Shown: positions 25,395-38,100 of the stretch, in pieces | How positions within the stretch are numbered: position 1 is the first letter of the stretch | How the letters are laid out: each line of letters opens with the position of its first letter | DNA from: Allodiplogaster sudhausi | Lineage: Eukaryota > Nematoda > Chromadorea > Rhabditida > Diplogasteridae | Length of the DNA stretch: 64,000 bases | Assembly (NCBI GenBank): GCA_945643635.1 | Contig: CALZFC010000097.1 | Span: forward strand, 981,501 to 1,045,500 | Direction of reading: 5' to 3' | Program-made: the position numbers and the translations under genes | The notes under the pieces: generated by a model | Database searches by the model: none | Told to the model about the DNA's origin: nothing | The model's input: the letters and a program-made list of their open reading frames with translations, nothing else

Positions 25395-26039
25395 AGAAAA
25401 TAGTGAGATCAGCCGATCAAGCAGCTCCCATCCACCTGGCATCACTCTTCGGCCAGTCCTCTCAATCACACGTGTCTTCGCTCTCTCTTCCTCTCACTCT
25501 TCCACTTTCTTCCTACTCTCTCTCCCCTCCTCTCCTTTTCTTTGCGCCCTTCTTCATCTTCCATACTCTCTCTCTCTCTCCAATTTCTTTTTTCTCTCTC
25601 CCATGCCCCCACAACCGGCGGCATCGGCCGGTGTCTACTGTGCAGCTGAATAAGGAATAAAGAGAAAGGCATTGAAAGAGAGAGAGGCAGAGAAAAAGCG
25701 AGGAGCAGAGAGAACGAGAGAAAGCTAGAGAGAGAGAGCACGAAAAGGGGAGAGAAGAGTGATAGAAAGAGTGTACCATCTCTCCCTCTCTCACTCTCTT
25801 TCGCCAAATCGCGCCGCCGGCAGCCCTCTCACGGCCAAGGTTAGAGCCTCTCCCCACCAACGGGTGTGCCAACTATCAGCTAACAATTCCCACCATTCTT
25901 ACACTCTGATTCGGCACACACAAAAAAGAGCGATAGTTATCTTTTTTGGCTACTTGCAGTCCGAACCATTTTTTGCTTGAAAACACGTTTTTTTCACATA
26001 CTGCTGCTCTTTTTTGCCCTTCTGCACCCTTACAGTTTT

Positions 26040-26115
26040 TTTTGCATTAATTACCTTTACATTAATTAACTTCATACTAATTACCTTCACATTAATTTGC
26101 TTCACATTAATTACT
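26040..26115 (+). repeat. ATTAATTACCTTCACA-like short tandem repeat upstream of the TMEM41A gene
   Basis: About five imperfect copies of a 15-16-bp unit (ATTAATTA + CCTTCACA or variants) end about 35 bp before the start codon. Confidence 0.75.
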
Positions 26116-26130
26116 TTACGGTTTCCACCG

Positions 26131-26136
26131 TTACAG
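26131..26136 (+). promoter_or_regulatory. Candidate spliced-leader acceptor of the TMEM41A gene
   Basis: GTTTCCACCGTTACAG followed 13 nt later by the ATG at 26150, with no obvious upstream cis exon. Consistent with nematode trans-splicing. Inference only. Confidence 0.4.
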
Positions 26137-26149
26137 TATCCACCCCCGA

Positions 26150-27349
26150 ATGACTCGTCTCTTCATCCTGCCCGCCATCTTCGGCCTCGCTTCCCTCTCT
26201 CTCTGGTGGATGATCTGCTCAGCCCCTGGCTGGAACGCAGACGGTACGAATTATTCTAACAAGTTATGAATGACACAAGACGTTTGCAAGAAATCATTAA
26301 GCCCCCCCCCCTCCTTTTTCCATCGGATTGCGAAAGACTTACATATAATATCTTCTTGATCTCTAGCTATGAATTGGATTTGCTTTCATTAATAATTGGA
26401 ATTATTTCGAAAGTCTGTCAGTTTTGCTGGACATGTTTTAAATTCAATAACATCCTCTCATTTTCGCGCGCCGTCTCTCTCTCTCTCATTGTCAATCTAT
26501 TTTCGCCATATTTCCCATATCGAATTTCGACGCCTGAATTGAGCACCTTTCTCAAATGCTTTCAGTACTAGAAATTTCTGCTGCAAAATACACATTCGCA
26601 ATGAGTAACAAAAAAAGAATGGCAATGACACAAAAATTCACTCGTCTGAAACAAATGCAGACATTACTCCAAATTTCCCTCTGCACACATCATAGGCTTT
26701 TTCTATTACACACACCGAGAGTTATGACAAGGTCGAGTTTCCAATCAAAGGGGTGTAATAAAAGGTGAGATAGTAGAAACGGAAGGAAAGAGAAATCAAA
26801 GGAGGAAAGAGTGAGAGAGAGAGAGAGGGAAACAGAGATATCGCCTGAGGCAAATATTTTCAGTAAAGGAGAAATGAAAATTGATGTAATGTGCGGAGTT
26901 GTGAATATGAGAATAGGTCAAGATAGCAATATCTGCAATTAACAGTCATGAATGAACAATCATTAATCAACAGTCATTAATTTATAGTTACTAATTAACA
27001 ATCATAAATTAACACTCCACCTCAATCGCGAACCAATTCAGGCACGGCGACCCTAGAGCTGCCCTCCCAGTTCGACAACTTCACCGCCCTCGCTGAGCGG
27101 TTCCGCGCGTACAAGGAGGAGCATCTCGTGTACATCTCCTCCGTCTTCGTCGCCACCTACCTCTACAAGCAGACGTTCGCCATCCCGGGCTCATTCTTCC
27201 TGGTCAGGTTACAACTTTTTGTTGGCGCCATTTTTATTCACATTACCTATTACCATTTTCTTCTTTTGGAAAACTTGTTAATTGTACCTTCTCTCCCCGT
27301 TCCCCCTTCTAATTATTTATGTCTGACTGTCTCTCTCTCTCTCTTTCTA

Positions 27350-27392
<43 letters not shown>

Positions 27393-27704
27393 CTCTATCT
27401 CTCTCTCTCTCTATCTCTCTCTCTCTATCTATCTATTTCTCTTCTCTTAATCGTTGCGCAATAATTGTTTCGTCGCGTCATCGACTTCCGCTGGCGTAAT
27501 TCCTTGCTTTTCCTCGCGGCATTAGAGTGAGAGAAAGCAGAGAGAGAAAGAGGAGAGAGAGCAAGAGAAATGAAGAGAGTGAGAGGGAAAGAAAGATAGA
27601 GACAACCCGAGAAATCCGGCTAGAACTTGCACGGCGCCCTGTTTATGTTCCCTCTCTGTCTCATTCTTCAGCGCTCTCTCGCTTTCTAATTATCTTGCTC
27701 TCAA

Positions 27705-27753
<49 letters not shown>

Positions 27754-29220
27754 CACCTGCCAGCCCAGCATACCTGTGCCCCCGAGGCCGTTTCAATTGC
27801 TCGCTGCCCCCTACAGCATTCTCTGCATGGTAGTCTGCCTTTTAATCTCCGCCATTTAGTGGATCAATAAATATAAAGGCACTGATCTTGAATAAGAGGC
27901 AAAAATGCATTCTTTAAAAGAACCTTCGAAATGTAAGGCATGGTTAGTAAGAATATGATTTTTTCTTCAAAAATGACGTTAAAATTAAACTAGTTGATTG
28001 TTATTCGAAAGCCTTAGATAACATACACATGTGAAAACCGTACTGGATGCAAAAGACCGAAAAAATAATTAGTTGTAAAAATTATAGTTGAAAAATGCAC
28101 CAAGAATAACAAAAAAAATATATACAAATGCAGAGTAATAAATTTTTTTTCGAAAAATAATACTAATAAAGTTACTATCCTTTTTTTCTACAGAACGTAA
28201 TCGCGGGCGCCGTGTTCGGCCTGTGGCTCGGCTTCTCGCTCGTGTGCTGCCTTACCACGATCGGCTCCACTCTCTGCTTCCTCTTCTCCGAGCTCTTTGG
28301 CAGAGAATACGTCTTGTACTACTTTGGCCAGAAGCTCACGTACCTTCAGCAAAAGGTCACAAGTGAACTTTGGTCAATCTTGAACTTTGGTCACTATTAA
28401 AGCTTGCACTGGTTACAATGTGATAGTTCCGAATATATAAAGTAAATACAAGCTATCGTTTCAAGGCTAGAATGTCACAGTTGTTTTATAGTTAGCGTGG
28501 ATCAATCAATTCACATTTGTCTAAAACGTCGTTCAAGAAAGTTTTAATTATTTGTCCTATTTCACCATTTCCACTTATTGTAAGCAGATTAAGTCCCAAA
28601 TATTTGCTGGCGCGCATTCAAGAAGACTCTAATGTACAACTGTAGAATTATTCGGTATTTGGTCCTCTAAAAAAGTCCTTGCCAAAAATAGCTTGTTACT
28701 TGTTACTTACTCGTAATGTCGTAGAGTGAAAGTTCGTTCTCCAAGCATGATAAGTTCAGGTGGATGACAACTCGCATCGTCTGCTGCCCTTCTTGCTCTT
28801 CGCTCGGATGTTCCCGATCTCTCCGTCGTGGCTCCTCAACATCGTCGCGCCCTTCCTGAACATTCCGCTGCCCATCTTTGCGTTCTCCGCCTTCATAGGT
28901 AATCATTTATTTATTTTTTTTACAAAAATACGTTAAAAAAATTTAATGTTACTTAATGTCTGCTGAATTTTAACAAGAATATTTTCCCCGAAACATATTT
29001 TTTACAAAATTTTGTTTAAATCCTCTTTAATAGATGTCTGCCTAACATTCCAGGCCTCGCTCCCTACAACTTCATCTGCGTCCAAGCCGGCTACATCCTC
29101 TCCGATCTCCACTCGTGGGACGATGTCTTCTCCACGTCGACCCTGCTCAAGCTCTGCTCCTTCGCCCTCCTTCCACTGGCCTACGCCGTTTTCGTGCGGC
29201 CAACGCGACCTGTACGCTGA
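26150..29220 (+). CDS. tmem41a: TMEM41A-like VTT-domain membrane protein (5 exons, 240 aa)
   Basis: Exons 26150-26243, 27042-27202, 28194-28355, 28760-28898, 29054-29220 (723 nt, phases consistent). An N-terminal hydrophobic segment (MTRLFILPAIFGLASLSLWW) is followed by the VTT/SNARE-associated core: TYLYKQTFAIPGSFF, NVIAGAVFGLWLGF, FARMFPISPSWLLNIVAPF and GLAPYNFICVQAGYIL. The AYLYKQ-FAIPGS and GL-PYNFICVQ signatures match TMEM41A more closely than TMEM41B. Family members are multi-pass endomembrane proteins linked to lipid scrambling; TMEM41B is the well-studied one, so the exact role of this paralogue is inferred. The reading is complete and undamaged. Confidence 0.93.
27331..27440 (+). 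repeat. (CTCTCTAT)n simple repeat in TMEM41A intron 2
   Basis: CT-rich tract with regular TAT interruptions, within the intron 27203-28193. Confidence 0.9.
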
Positions 29221-30925
29221 GGCTTTATTTTCATTTTAACCCCTCATATATTTAAAATTAATTGAGTTCTCTTATTAGTACCTATGGTTTGTCTATTTGG
29301 GCAGGATCTTGGTATTGGAACAACCTCTATATTTCATTTCCGTAATTTTCCAAACCCATGTGTGCCTAATTCCACTTCAAAGTTACTAGAATATTTGTAG
29401 ATTTATTATATCACAATAATTGTGCAATACAAAAAAAATTTCCGGTTTCTGCATGCTGATTCAAATTCCCATTCAGGTTTCTCCCGCAGAGCTCGACTCC
29501 AAGACTTGTTTGGTTCGTCCGATGCAAGAAATATAAAGAAGCCTGTGTATGCTCATTCCCCCGAATCCCTGGGATTCAGGTCAAGAATGATTCTCTGCAC
29601 GATTTTATGCTTACGGCTGCTTCTCTTCCTCTATAATTTCGTAAATATTTTGCAGTGCTCTAGTAGAAGGATAGATTAGAAAAAAGAAAAAAATATTTAA
29701 ATAAGTAGATCATAATCTTTCTGATGTATGTACTATGTATTTTATTTCCATTAAACGAGTCGCAGCAAAGTGCCTGCTCCTCGCGACTAATGACAATGTT
29801 CTATGCATTCCCCCCCCCCCCTTCCATCTATCTTCCAAACCCATATTTGAACGGGATTCGGGTTTCGCGCCAATTTGGCTTGCAGAACGAAGATGCTCAT
29901 TCAGACGGTTTTTTTATCACATTTGCGAAAGCTATCAAGTGTGATATGTTTCTTTATCTACAACTTTGGCTCTTTTTGAATTATTAATGAGAACTCTTAA
30001 TTATGGCATTCAATTAAACTCTAATTGCATAAGAATTTTATGTTTTCCTTCCCTTTCTTTTTTTTCCTTAACGTGCATATCATCACGTTTTATAACAATA
30101 TAATTCTTGTGGTCAGTCTGCCATAATGTCTTAACATTGTGCACTTTTAATGTTTAAATATGCATCAAAAAACCACTCCAAATTCCTCTCTACCTTGCTA
30201 ATACGGCTACATCTAAGTGCTTTTCGTGCCTTTTTTACTGATTGTAAAAGTTATTTTTATAATTTGTTTTCTGCATACTATTTTACACAGCTTCTTCGTT
30301 GAATTGTTGCTGTTATGAACTGAATGAATCATCACTGTAAATCTGCGTGAAGTGAATATATGTATGTATGTACGTGCCTACATAGAACAATTGTGTGAGC
30401 GATAATTGATATCCACATTCATTAAATGAATACTTGCAAATTCTTTAAAAAAAACACTTAATGCATGATAACAACAAGGGTAAAAAGAATAGCAGTAATT
30501 TTCATCTCCCACTTCTTTGCTGCAAATTTCTCTTTAAAAATTATCTATAGGCGAAGTTCAAGCAAATTGTGCAAAATTGTGGCTTGTTTTCTATATTTTC
30601 TCATACATACCTGACCGTCATTGAACAGCACAATCAGAAATTCTCATCAAAAAACTCTTTATTCTGTATCAGACTTTACATTTTCTGAATAAAATGAAAA
30701 ATTAAACCAACTGTATGTACATAAATAGTGAATATAGGCAGTGAGTCTCTATATGTACATACAACATACTTGTCAAGGGAGAAGTCGTAATGCCTCTCTC
30801 CTCCACTGACCCGTGCAACATCTCAAAACATCACTAGTCCCCTCACAGTTGGAAACATCTTTGACAAGGGACGAGATATCCTATTTATTACCTCCGTACG
30901 CACTAGCTTAATTAGCTCAACAACT
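29221..30925. other. Convergent intergenic region, no gene seen
   Basis: AT-rich DNA between the TMEM41A stop (+) and the stop of the CPG4-like gene (-). It should hold two 3' UTRs. No coding exon, RNA gene or transposon end was recognised. Confidence 0.6.
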
Positions 30926-33478
30926 CTAAGCAGCCATCATCCAGCAAACAAGTCCGAGGAGGAATGCGGAGCAGGCGGCAGCCGCGGAGGAGGAGGGCTC
31001 TTTCGACGATGGAGTGGTCGTCGTCTCTACGGCAGGCGGCAGCATAGACAACGGCTCAAATTCGGTGTCCTGGACGAAATGATATTTCAGTACTAATTGA
31101 TATTCATTGATTACTAATCAATATTATTTTTTACAGACTAATCGATAATTCTGATCAGCAAAGAAGCAGAGAGGGAGAGATAGAGAGAGAGAGATAGAGA
31201 GAGAGAGAGCGAGCGAGAGAGTGAGAGAGAGAGATAGGAAAGTAGGAATGCAATGACGTGAGAACAAGTCAAATATCGAACGTCTCCAGACCCTCGGACT
31301 CTCTGCGATGACGTGTCCTTCCGATGGCGGCACGCTGCCCTTCTTCGGCGGCCCCCGATAAGTCGTGATGTCTTCGCAGATTCGTGGCCATCTAAAGTGG
31401 ACAAGCTTATTACATCTTTTTCTTTTCTTTTAAATTACCAGATCGATAATTTAAAATAATTTAAAATAAATAAATAAATAAAATACACACTTGTGCACGA
31501 CATTCGTGTCGATGGCCGTTCGCTGCATGGAAGAGAAGGAGCGAGAGGTCAGGTCGACGACGAGAGAAGCAGCCGAGTGACCGCAGCCGTGCTGGATAGA
31601 GGGCACGTCGCAGTGCAGAGAACAGAGTACGTATCTGGAAGAGTGAGAGAGAGAGAGAGAAAGGAGGACAGAGAGAAAGAGGGAGAAAGTGTACGGGAGA
31701 GAGAAAGAGAGAGATAAGGAAGAGCGTTGGAAACAAACTCGCAGCTCTCTGCCAGATATCGCTCCGCTTCCGTGGAGTCTCCCGCCATCGCAAAATGTTC
31801 AAAATGAGTCGAGAGAGTGACGACAGCCTGCGAGAGAATCCATGTTGAAAATGAGGAGAGAGAGAGAGTGAGAGGGAGAGAGTGAGGGGGAGAGAGAGAG
31901 GGAGAGAGAGGGAGAGTTAGAAGTTAATTGGACTAATTAAATACTTTGGAAATAATGATATGTCTATTGGTTATGAATAGAATGAGAGCTGGCCTGGTGG
32001 TGCGGTGTGCAGGTTCGGATGCAGTCCGTAGGAGGAGGCACGCCGCCAATGCAAGCAAAGTGAGTGCGGACATCTGCAAGATCAGAGAGAGAGAGAAAGA
32101 AAGAGACAGAGAAGTGAGAGAGAGAGAAATTGAGGGCGTTAGAGGCGAGAGTGAGAGATGGAGCGAAGACCATCATTACTATCTATCAAGAAAACACTAA
32201 TTTAAAAATTTCAAGGAACATTGAACAAAATAATCTCGATTGGCTACATGACTGTATCTTAAAATTCCTATTCAAAGTGCTTCATGCCATTAAAACTGTT
32301 TCCTCTGTTCTAATAACCGTTGAATTTGAAAACGCAAAAGTGGTCGACGATCTCGGAGCTCTTCATGAGCATCTCATGCAAATAGCCCGCCTCACACAAC
32401 GAGGCGCAATGCTGGAAGCGATGGTACATCCTGAAAACAACAACATTATTCATTTTAAATGTCCCGCCAAACATCAAAATTCGTTGCAGGACCAACTTGC
32501 AAAACTCCTCGAAGAATGTGACATTGCCAAAGATGCGCAGGAAGTCGTTGTAGTTGAGGCGCATCAGGCTAATGGCCTGGGGAGTTTAAAGAGGATCTCA
32601 CTCTTTCACTCTCTCATCCTCTCCCTCTCTCTCTCTCTCTCTTCTTTCCTCTCGCTCTCTCTCTCTCTCACTCTCTCCCCTTTGTTCTCTTTCACATACA
32701 CTCTCTTTTTGTACTTTGTCTTTCCCTCCCTCTTTTTCTATGACGAGACAAGCATCAATGGTAGAATGAAATTTGCATCTTAGAAGAATGCCCTCCATCG
32801 CGCGCGGTCAAGGACAAGCTAAGCTCGAGTAATGGCCAGCAATAAAAAAATCTCTGTCTCTTTCTCTCTTTCACTCTCTCTCTCTCTCTCTCTCTTTCTT
32901 TATGCATCTACAGAATATTGAAATGTCTCTCTAAATACTTTCAAATTAACCCGTACCATATTTTAATAAGTTGTCTCTAATGAATATCCGGAAGGAGAAT
33001 TAATTAATTGATTAATTAATTAAAGACTACCTTCTCAGCGCCGATCTGGCCGCTGATCTCGTCGACGAGCGTGAATGCGCACTGGCCTACGCATGAATCG
33101 GAGGAGGTGTTTGCGATGTGCGGGCTGGAGAGAGAGAGAGAGGGAGAAGGAGATAGAATGAGAGAGAGAAAGAGCGAGGTAGAGAGGAAAGAGAGAAAGA
33201 GAGAGAGAGAGGCAGTAACATTGTAAAAGAAAAGAGAGAGAGAGAGAGAGAGGAGAGAAAAAATGGAGTATGAAAGACTAATGGAAAATTAATACAATAT
33301 ATTTTTTCGATGAAGAGGATAAAACAAAATTTGAAATTGAGCAAAGCACTAGAACAACAAACCTGACGGTTGGAATGGATGGATCCAAGCGATGCGATTC
33401 TGGAATGCTGAAGGCTTCAGCCGAATGCAAGAAGAGTGGCAAGAGAAGGAGCATGCGAAAAGAAGCTTCTGGCGCCAT
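30926..33478 (-). CDS. Secreted GPI-anchored-type protein with CPG4-like Cys-rich domains (9 exons, 319 aa)
   Basis: Exons in transcript order: 33478-33363, 33124-33031, 32576-32497, 32430-32318, 32073-31994, 31827-31739, 31634-31491, 31391-31292, 31069-30926 (960 nt, phases consistent). Signal peptide MAPEASFRMLLLLPLFLHSAEA. Two Cys modules follow: the first has SCVGQCAF, FCKMYHRFQHCASLC and HFC; the second has DCIRTC, ESCEYVLCSLHC and ICEDI. This spacing resembles the nematode chondroitin proteoglycan 4 domain. The C-terminus is Ser/Thr/Ala-rich, then hydrophobic (AFLLGLVCWMMAA-stop), as in a GPI-addition signal. An extracellular matrix or surface role is inferred. The intron after 31994 would use a GC donor (CCAG|GCCAGC), and the donor after 31292 is GTCTGG. 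Both are weak points of the model. Confidence 0.75.
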
Positions 33479-33918
33479 CTATGCAGTAAACGGCTTACTC
33501 GTTAGGTATTTTTGGATAAAAAAAAATACACTACCAATGCAAATAATAAGCAAAGTGACTATTGACGATGATGTCACTAAAGACTCTGATTCTCTCTATT
33601 CCTCATCATCTCTCCAACTCTCTCTCTCTCTCTCTCTCTCTCCCCTGTCTCTCGAAAGAACAGCTGACTCTGACTCGAGTAAAAGCGTGTGCTTGTCTCG
33701 GCGACTCCTTATATAATCAGCGTGACCTTCACAGGGCACAAAGCATTTGTCCTCTCGGCCACCGGCCATCTTCCCTTGTCCTTTCTCGCCTTCCCTCTCT
33801 TTTTTCTCTCTCTCTCGCACTCTCTCACTCTCTCGCTCCTCACTCTCTTACACACACTCTCTCTCTAGCTTTCTCTTTTTCTTTTTCAGACATCTTCGTT
33901 CACTTCTGCCGCCCACTC

Positions 33919-33960
<42 letters not shown>

Positions 33961-35164
33961 CTCCATCGCTCTTCTCTCCTTCTCTACATACCTTTACTGC
34001 TAAAATTCATCTTACTGCTTAGTCTTCCCCTTCAATCTCTCCATCGCATCTTTGTCCTTTTGTCGCCCTCGATCTCATTCAGTCTCTCAATCGTTATCTC
34101 TCTCCCTCTCACTTCTTATCTCGCTCGCTCTCTGTCTCTCTCTCTCTCTCTCTCTCTTTCCTCTCACGCTCTTTCTCCCAAGAGTGACGCACCCTTGTTG
34201 CCTGTAGCATTGAAGAGGCTACAAGAGCGCGACAAAACCAATCGTTCACTTTAGACAAGGGACAAGAAGAATTCTTCTCTTTGACGGCGCCCCGGCCTTT
34301 CTCTCCTCCTCTTGCCTACTTTTGCCAAACAACTCAACATACATATGTACACCCCAGGCAACAGGTAAATGAGAGGGGCGAGAATCTCCTTCCGAAGAAA
34401 TTGTACGACTGAGATGACAATGAATCAGGGCCGGTTCGAGAAAGTATGGAAGTGTTCCTACTGCCCATTCAAGCGCTGTACCTACCGAGGATGCACAGAA
34501 AGAAAACAAGTTCCCCGATTACTTGTTGTTCATGTTAGGACTTTTCTTTTTCCATCTTCTTTTTATTGCTTTACTATTTTATCAATGACACCCATAAATG
34601 AAATGAACTCTATTTCTTTATCACCACATCATTCTAAATCCAATACACGCAACCATGGCTGCTCTCAGTAGTAAACAAACAAAATGAACATGAAAAGCCG
34701 AGCAGGCAGCAAAAGACATCCGTTCTAAACCGTTATGGAAGTGAAGATTCCCACCCACCCGAAGGTCGTCAGTGCAGGTGTGCTTTGCTCATGAAAATGA
34801 CTGTATGAGCCAATTGAAGGAAAGCTCGCTTACCCGAAGAACTAATTACAAGAAGCGTACATGGCCCCCCTTCATAGTCTCCTTCTTCATTTCTGATAAA
34901 TAAAAATTATCTCTTTAAAGAAAGAAAAAAAGAACCCAATAATGACCTGATAACTAACAATGTGGTCTATGTGTTCCCCTTTCAGTGTGAATCATGAAGA
35001 CGAAGCAGATGTGCAATGATCAAAAAGTAATGGATAATATAGTACATTTGAAGATAAATGGGCGCTGGCCGGGCCGGTTTTTAGACCGGCTTTTCAGAAA
35101 ACCCGACCCGGCCGGGACAGGGATGTCCAAAATCCGGCCCGGACCGATTTGAAGAGATCCCTGA
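33479..35164. other. Intergenic region with (CT)n tracts, no gene seen
   Basis: CT tracts at about 33617-33650, 33800-33960 and 34080-34160, with otherwise unique sequence. The GC-rich transposon-like stretch near 35061 is listed separately. Serine/leucine frames across the tracts are artefacts. Confidence 0.6.
35061..35150. mobile_element. GC-rich GGCCGGG remnant related to the hAT MITE
   Basis: Contains GGCCGGGCCGG, CCCGACCCGGCCGGGACAGGG and AAAATCCGGCCCGGACCGATTT. These echo the subterminal part of the 24447-24884 element (GGGCCGGGACAGGCCGGGCCC, then AAAATTCCAGGGCCCGGAAATCG). No intact ends or target duplication found, so this is a decayed or solo end at best. It sits just downstream of the transporter stop at 35165. 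Confidence 0.5.
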
Positions 35165-38100
35165 TCATGGATCTCTTCCCCTCTTCTCCTCGCTCTCCAG
35201 ATGCCGCCTGATCTGCCTCGGCCGCCGTCCGCTCGTCTCTGGCAGCCACCGATGGAAGGCGAGTGCGCCGCCCGTCAACGGCACCACGAACAGCAGGAAC
35301 GAGAAGGCGCCCACGAAACTAGAAAGATCAATTTTTAATAAAGAAAACTTTTTTTAAATTGAAATAGCTGTTTTCCTCACAATTATTTTTAGTTTCAGAC
35401 TAATTTGCTCAAATTAGGAATTTTTACAGTGAAGAAAAACTTCTATAAGCTCAGAAATAAAATTAATTAAATGGGCACGCAACTCAAGCGTAAGCTTCCT
35501 TACCATTCCATCTCTCTAAATCACACATGTTCTCTCGCGCTTGTGTCAGGCAAAAAGGCGCGAATTCAAACATGAGTTTTCTCGATAAACCAAAAAAAAA
35601 GGCTCCCGGCCTACCGCTGAAGCGGATAGTAGAGCACGGGCGAGATGAAGCACGCGGCGTACTGGGCGCCGATGGCGGCCGCCTGGACACGGGCGCGAGA
35701 GGCGGCCGGCGACAGCTCGGCGCCGAGGAAGAGGGCGGCAGGGCCGGCGCCAGCACTGCAAATGGGCAGGTGAGGGAGGAAGAGTCATCTCAGAAAGTAT
35801 GTCAATATGTATCCTACCTACAGTATCCGCACTAGATTGTCGAGTCCGCAATTAATTGGTAACTAATAAAATGCATTAATTAAATTAATCTTATTAACGA
35901 ATCCTATTAAACCAATTAATTGCGGACCTGACAATGCTGTCTGGTACTGTACATTCATGTACCAAATGATGTACCGCAAACGAAGAGGCAACAATTGTAC
36001 TATGTTTCATTTAGACGAAGTCGCTTAACATGACGCATAATTTTTTTTTGCAAGAAATAGTATAAATAAACATAATAAAAAATTAATTATAAGTGCAATA
36101 AAATGAATAATCGAACTTAGTGAGAAGAATTGAATGAATGAATGGGTGCTACCTAAAGATGAAGAGGAACGCGATGAGCAGTCCGAGGTAGGCCGCCCGC
36201 AGCCACGCCGCCCCCGCCGCCTCGTACAGAAGGACCAGCGACATGAACAGCGTGTTCAGCAGCGCGAGCGACAGCAGAGACCCGACCACGAGCAGTCGGC
36301 GGCCCACCGTAACAGAGGAGAAGAAAGCACAACATCATATTGTGAGAGTCATTGTACAAGATGTGTAAATCTTAAGCCATCATGACTTGGAAAACATCTA
36401 GAATTAACGAGAAATTCTATGAACAAAAATCTGAATTTTATTCCTTCAGATTATGAAGGCTTCAAGTTAGAAATGCTGCTTCTTCCGGCGTCTCACATTC
36501 TCGCATGCTATTTTGCATACCGCAGAAACGCGATGCGCGAAATTGGCATTCGTAAATAAGAATGCAAAGAGGAATGGTTATTTGAAGTCGCAAATCGTCC
36601 CCATAAATTGCTCTAACTTTGTCAACAGCAAGCGCCGCCGTCAGAGCTCCCGCAGTGCCTGGAATAGCAACATTAATTAATAAGCCTTTCAACAATGCAT
36701 CCTTAGACTTTCATAACATTTCGACAATCCGAATAATAATTGAAACTTCCAGACCCAATTTAAAAAAAAGATTCGGTGAGGGTGTTAAAAATTTATAGCT
36801 GAAAAAACATTTAAAAAAATCGTTATTGTATCTGAAATGACCTGAAAGACTCGATGCGCAGTTGGCAACAGCGGCAGAGGTCTCGGAGAAGCCGATCTCA
36901 CGCAGCATGAAAGTGCCGAAGAAGGTGACGGCGATGATACCTGTGAGGGCAAAGAGGGAGGTAGAGAGAGAGAGGGACAAAAAGGGAGAGGGGGGAAAGA
37001 GAAAGAGAAAGAGAGTGAGGGTAAAAGAGAAAGAGAAAGATGGGGGGAGGGAGAGAAAATGACAGAAAGAGAGAGAGAGAGAGAGAGAGTGAGAGAGAGA
37101 GAGGAGTGCGAGAGACTTTAATTGAAAAACAAAATAGAATTTGGTTCCAAGTTCAGTAAATAATACATAACTTACCACTGAACGCGACGGTCGTATTGAG
37201 AAGCATCGACAAGAGTGCAGCGCGTCTTGTTGAGCTGTAAATATATATTTGTAATATGCAAATATATTTTTTACATACATATACAATTTTATTTTATATA
37301 AACTCTAAAAACAATTTTGACATTTAATTTAATTTATGAAAACTCTAGAAAAAATGTACACTTTGACGTTGAACACGATCGATAAAATAAACTTGAGACT
37401 GACCGATCCCGCCACATCTCGCTGAGAGTCGGCGTTGCCTGGAAGCCGCCGTCGAGATCAGCACGAATCTCGGCGAGGCGCGACTCCTCTGCGTTCGGAG
37501 AGTAGAAGCGAAGTGCAGCGCGCGCAGCTGAACAAATTGTCACAGACAAATTGTGACGTGGGATGGAACAATATAAATGTAGTACTAGCGCAGACAGCTC
37601 ATGCACAACAGAAATATTTCTTCTCCTTCTCTTTTTTTAATTAAAGCGTTTAGTGAACGTTCCCAACTCAAAAATGCAAGTGCTTTGTCAATGTCATATT
37701 ACCACAACGAAGAAGAAGAAGAAGAAGAATGGATGAAGCAAGAACCACGAACCATCCTCGTTGCCGCTACGCAGCAGAAAGACGGGACTGTCACGGGCGC
37801 AGATTGTGAAGAAGACGATGACCACCTTGGCAAAGTGATTGAAAGGAACGTTACGAAGAAACAGAGCAAAGGAAAGAAAAAGAGAGATAAAGCGATAGAG
37901 AGAAAGAGAAAGACAGAGAAAATTGAGGGAAACAGAGAGGGAGAGAGAGACAGATAGACAGCGAGCGAAGAAGAGATAAGCGATAGAGAGAAAGAGAAAG
38001 AACGAGAAAATTGAGCAAAATAGAAAATGAGAGAGAGAGAGATAGGCAGACAGCCAGAGAAAGAGAAAGAAAGAGAGAAAGAACGAAGTGAGAGAGAGAA

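Noticed and set aside
30770..30880. TCAAGGGA / ACAAGGGA phrases as ends of another inverted-repeat element
   Set aside because: The flanking sequence does not continue as inverted repeats, and the similarity is limited to about 8 bp.
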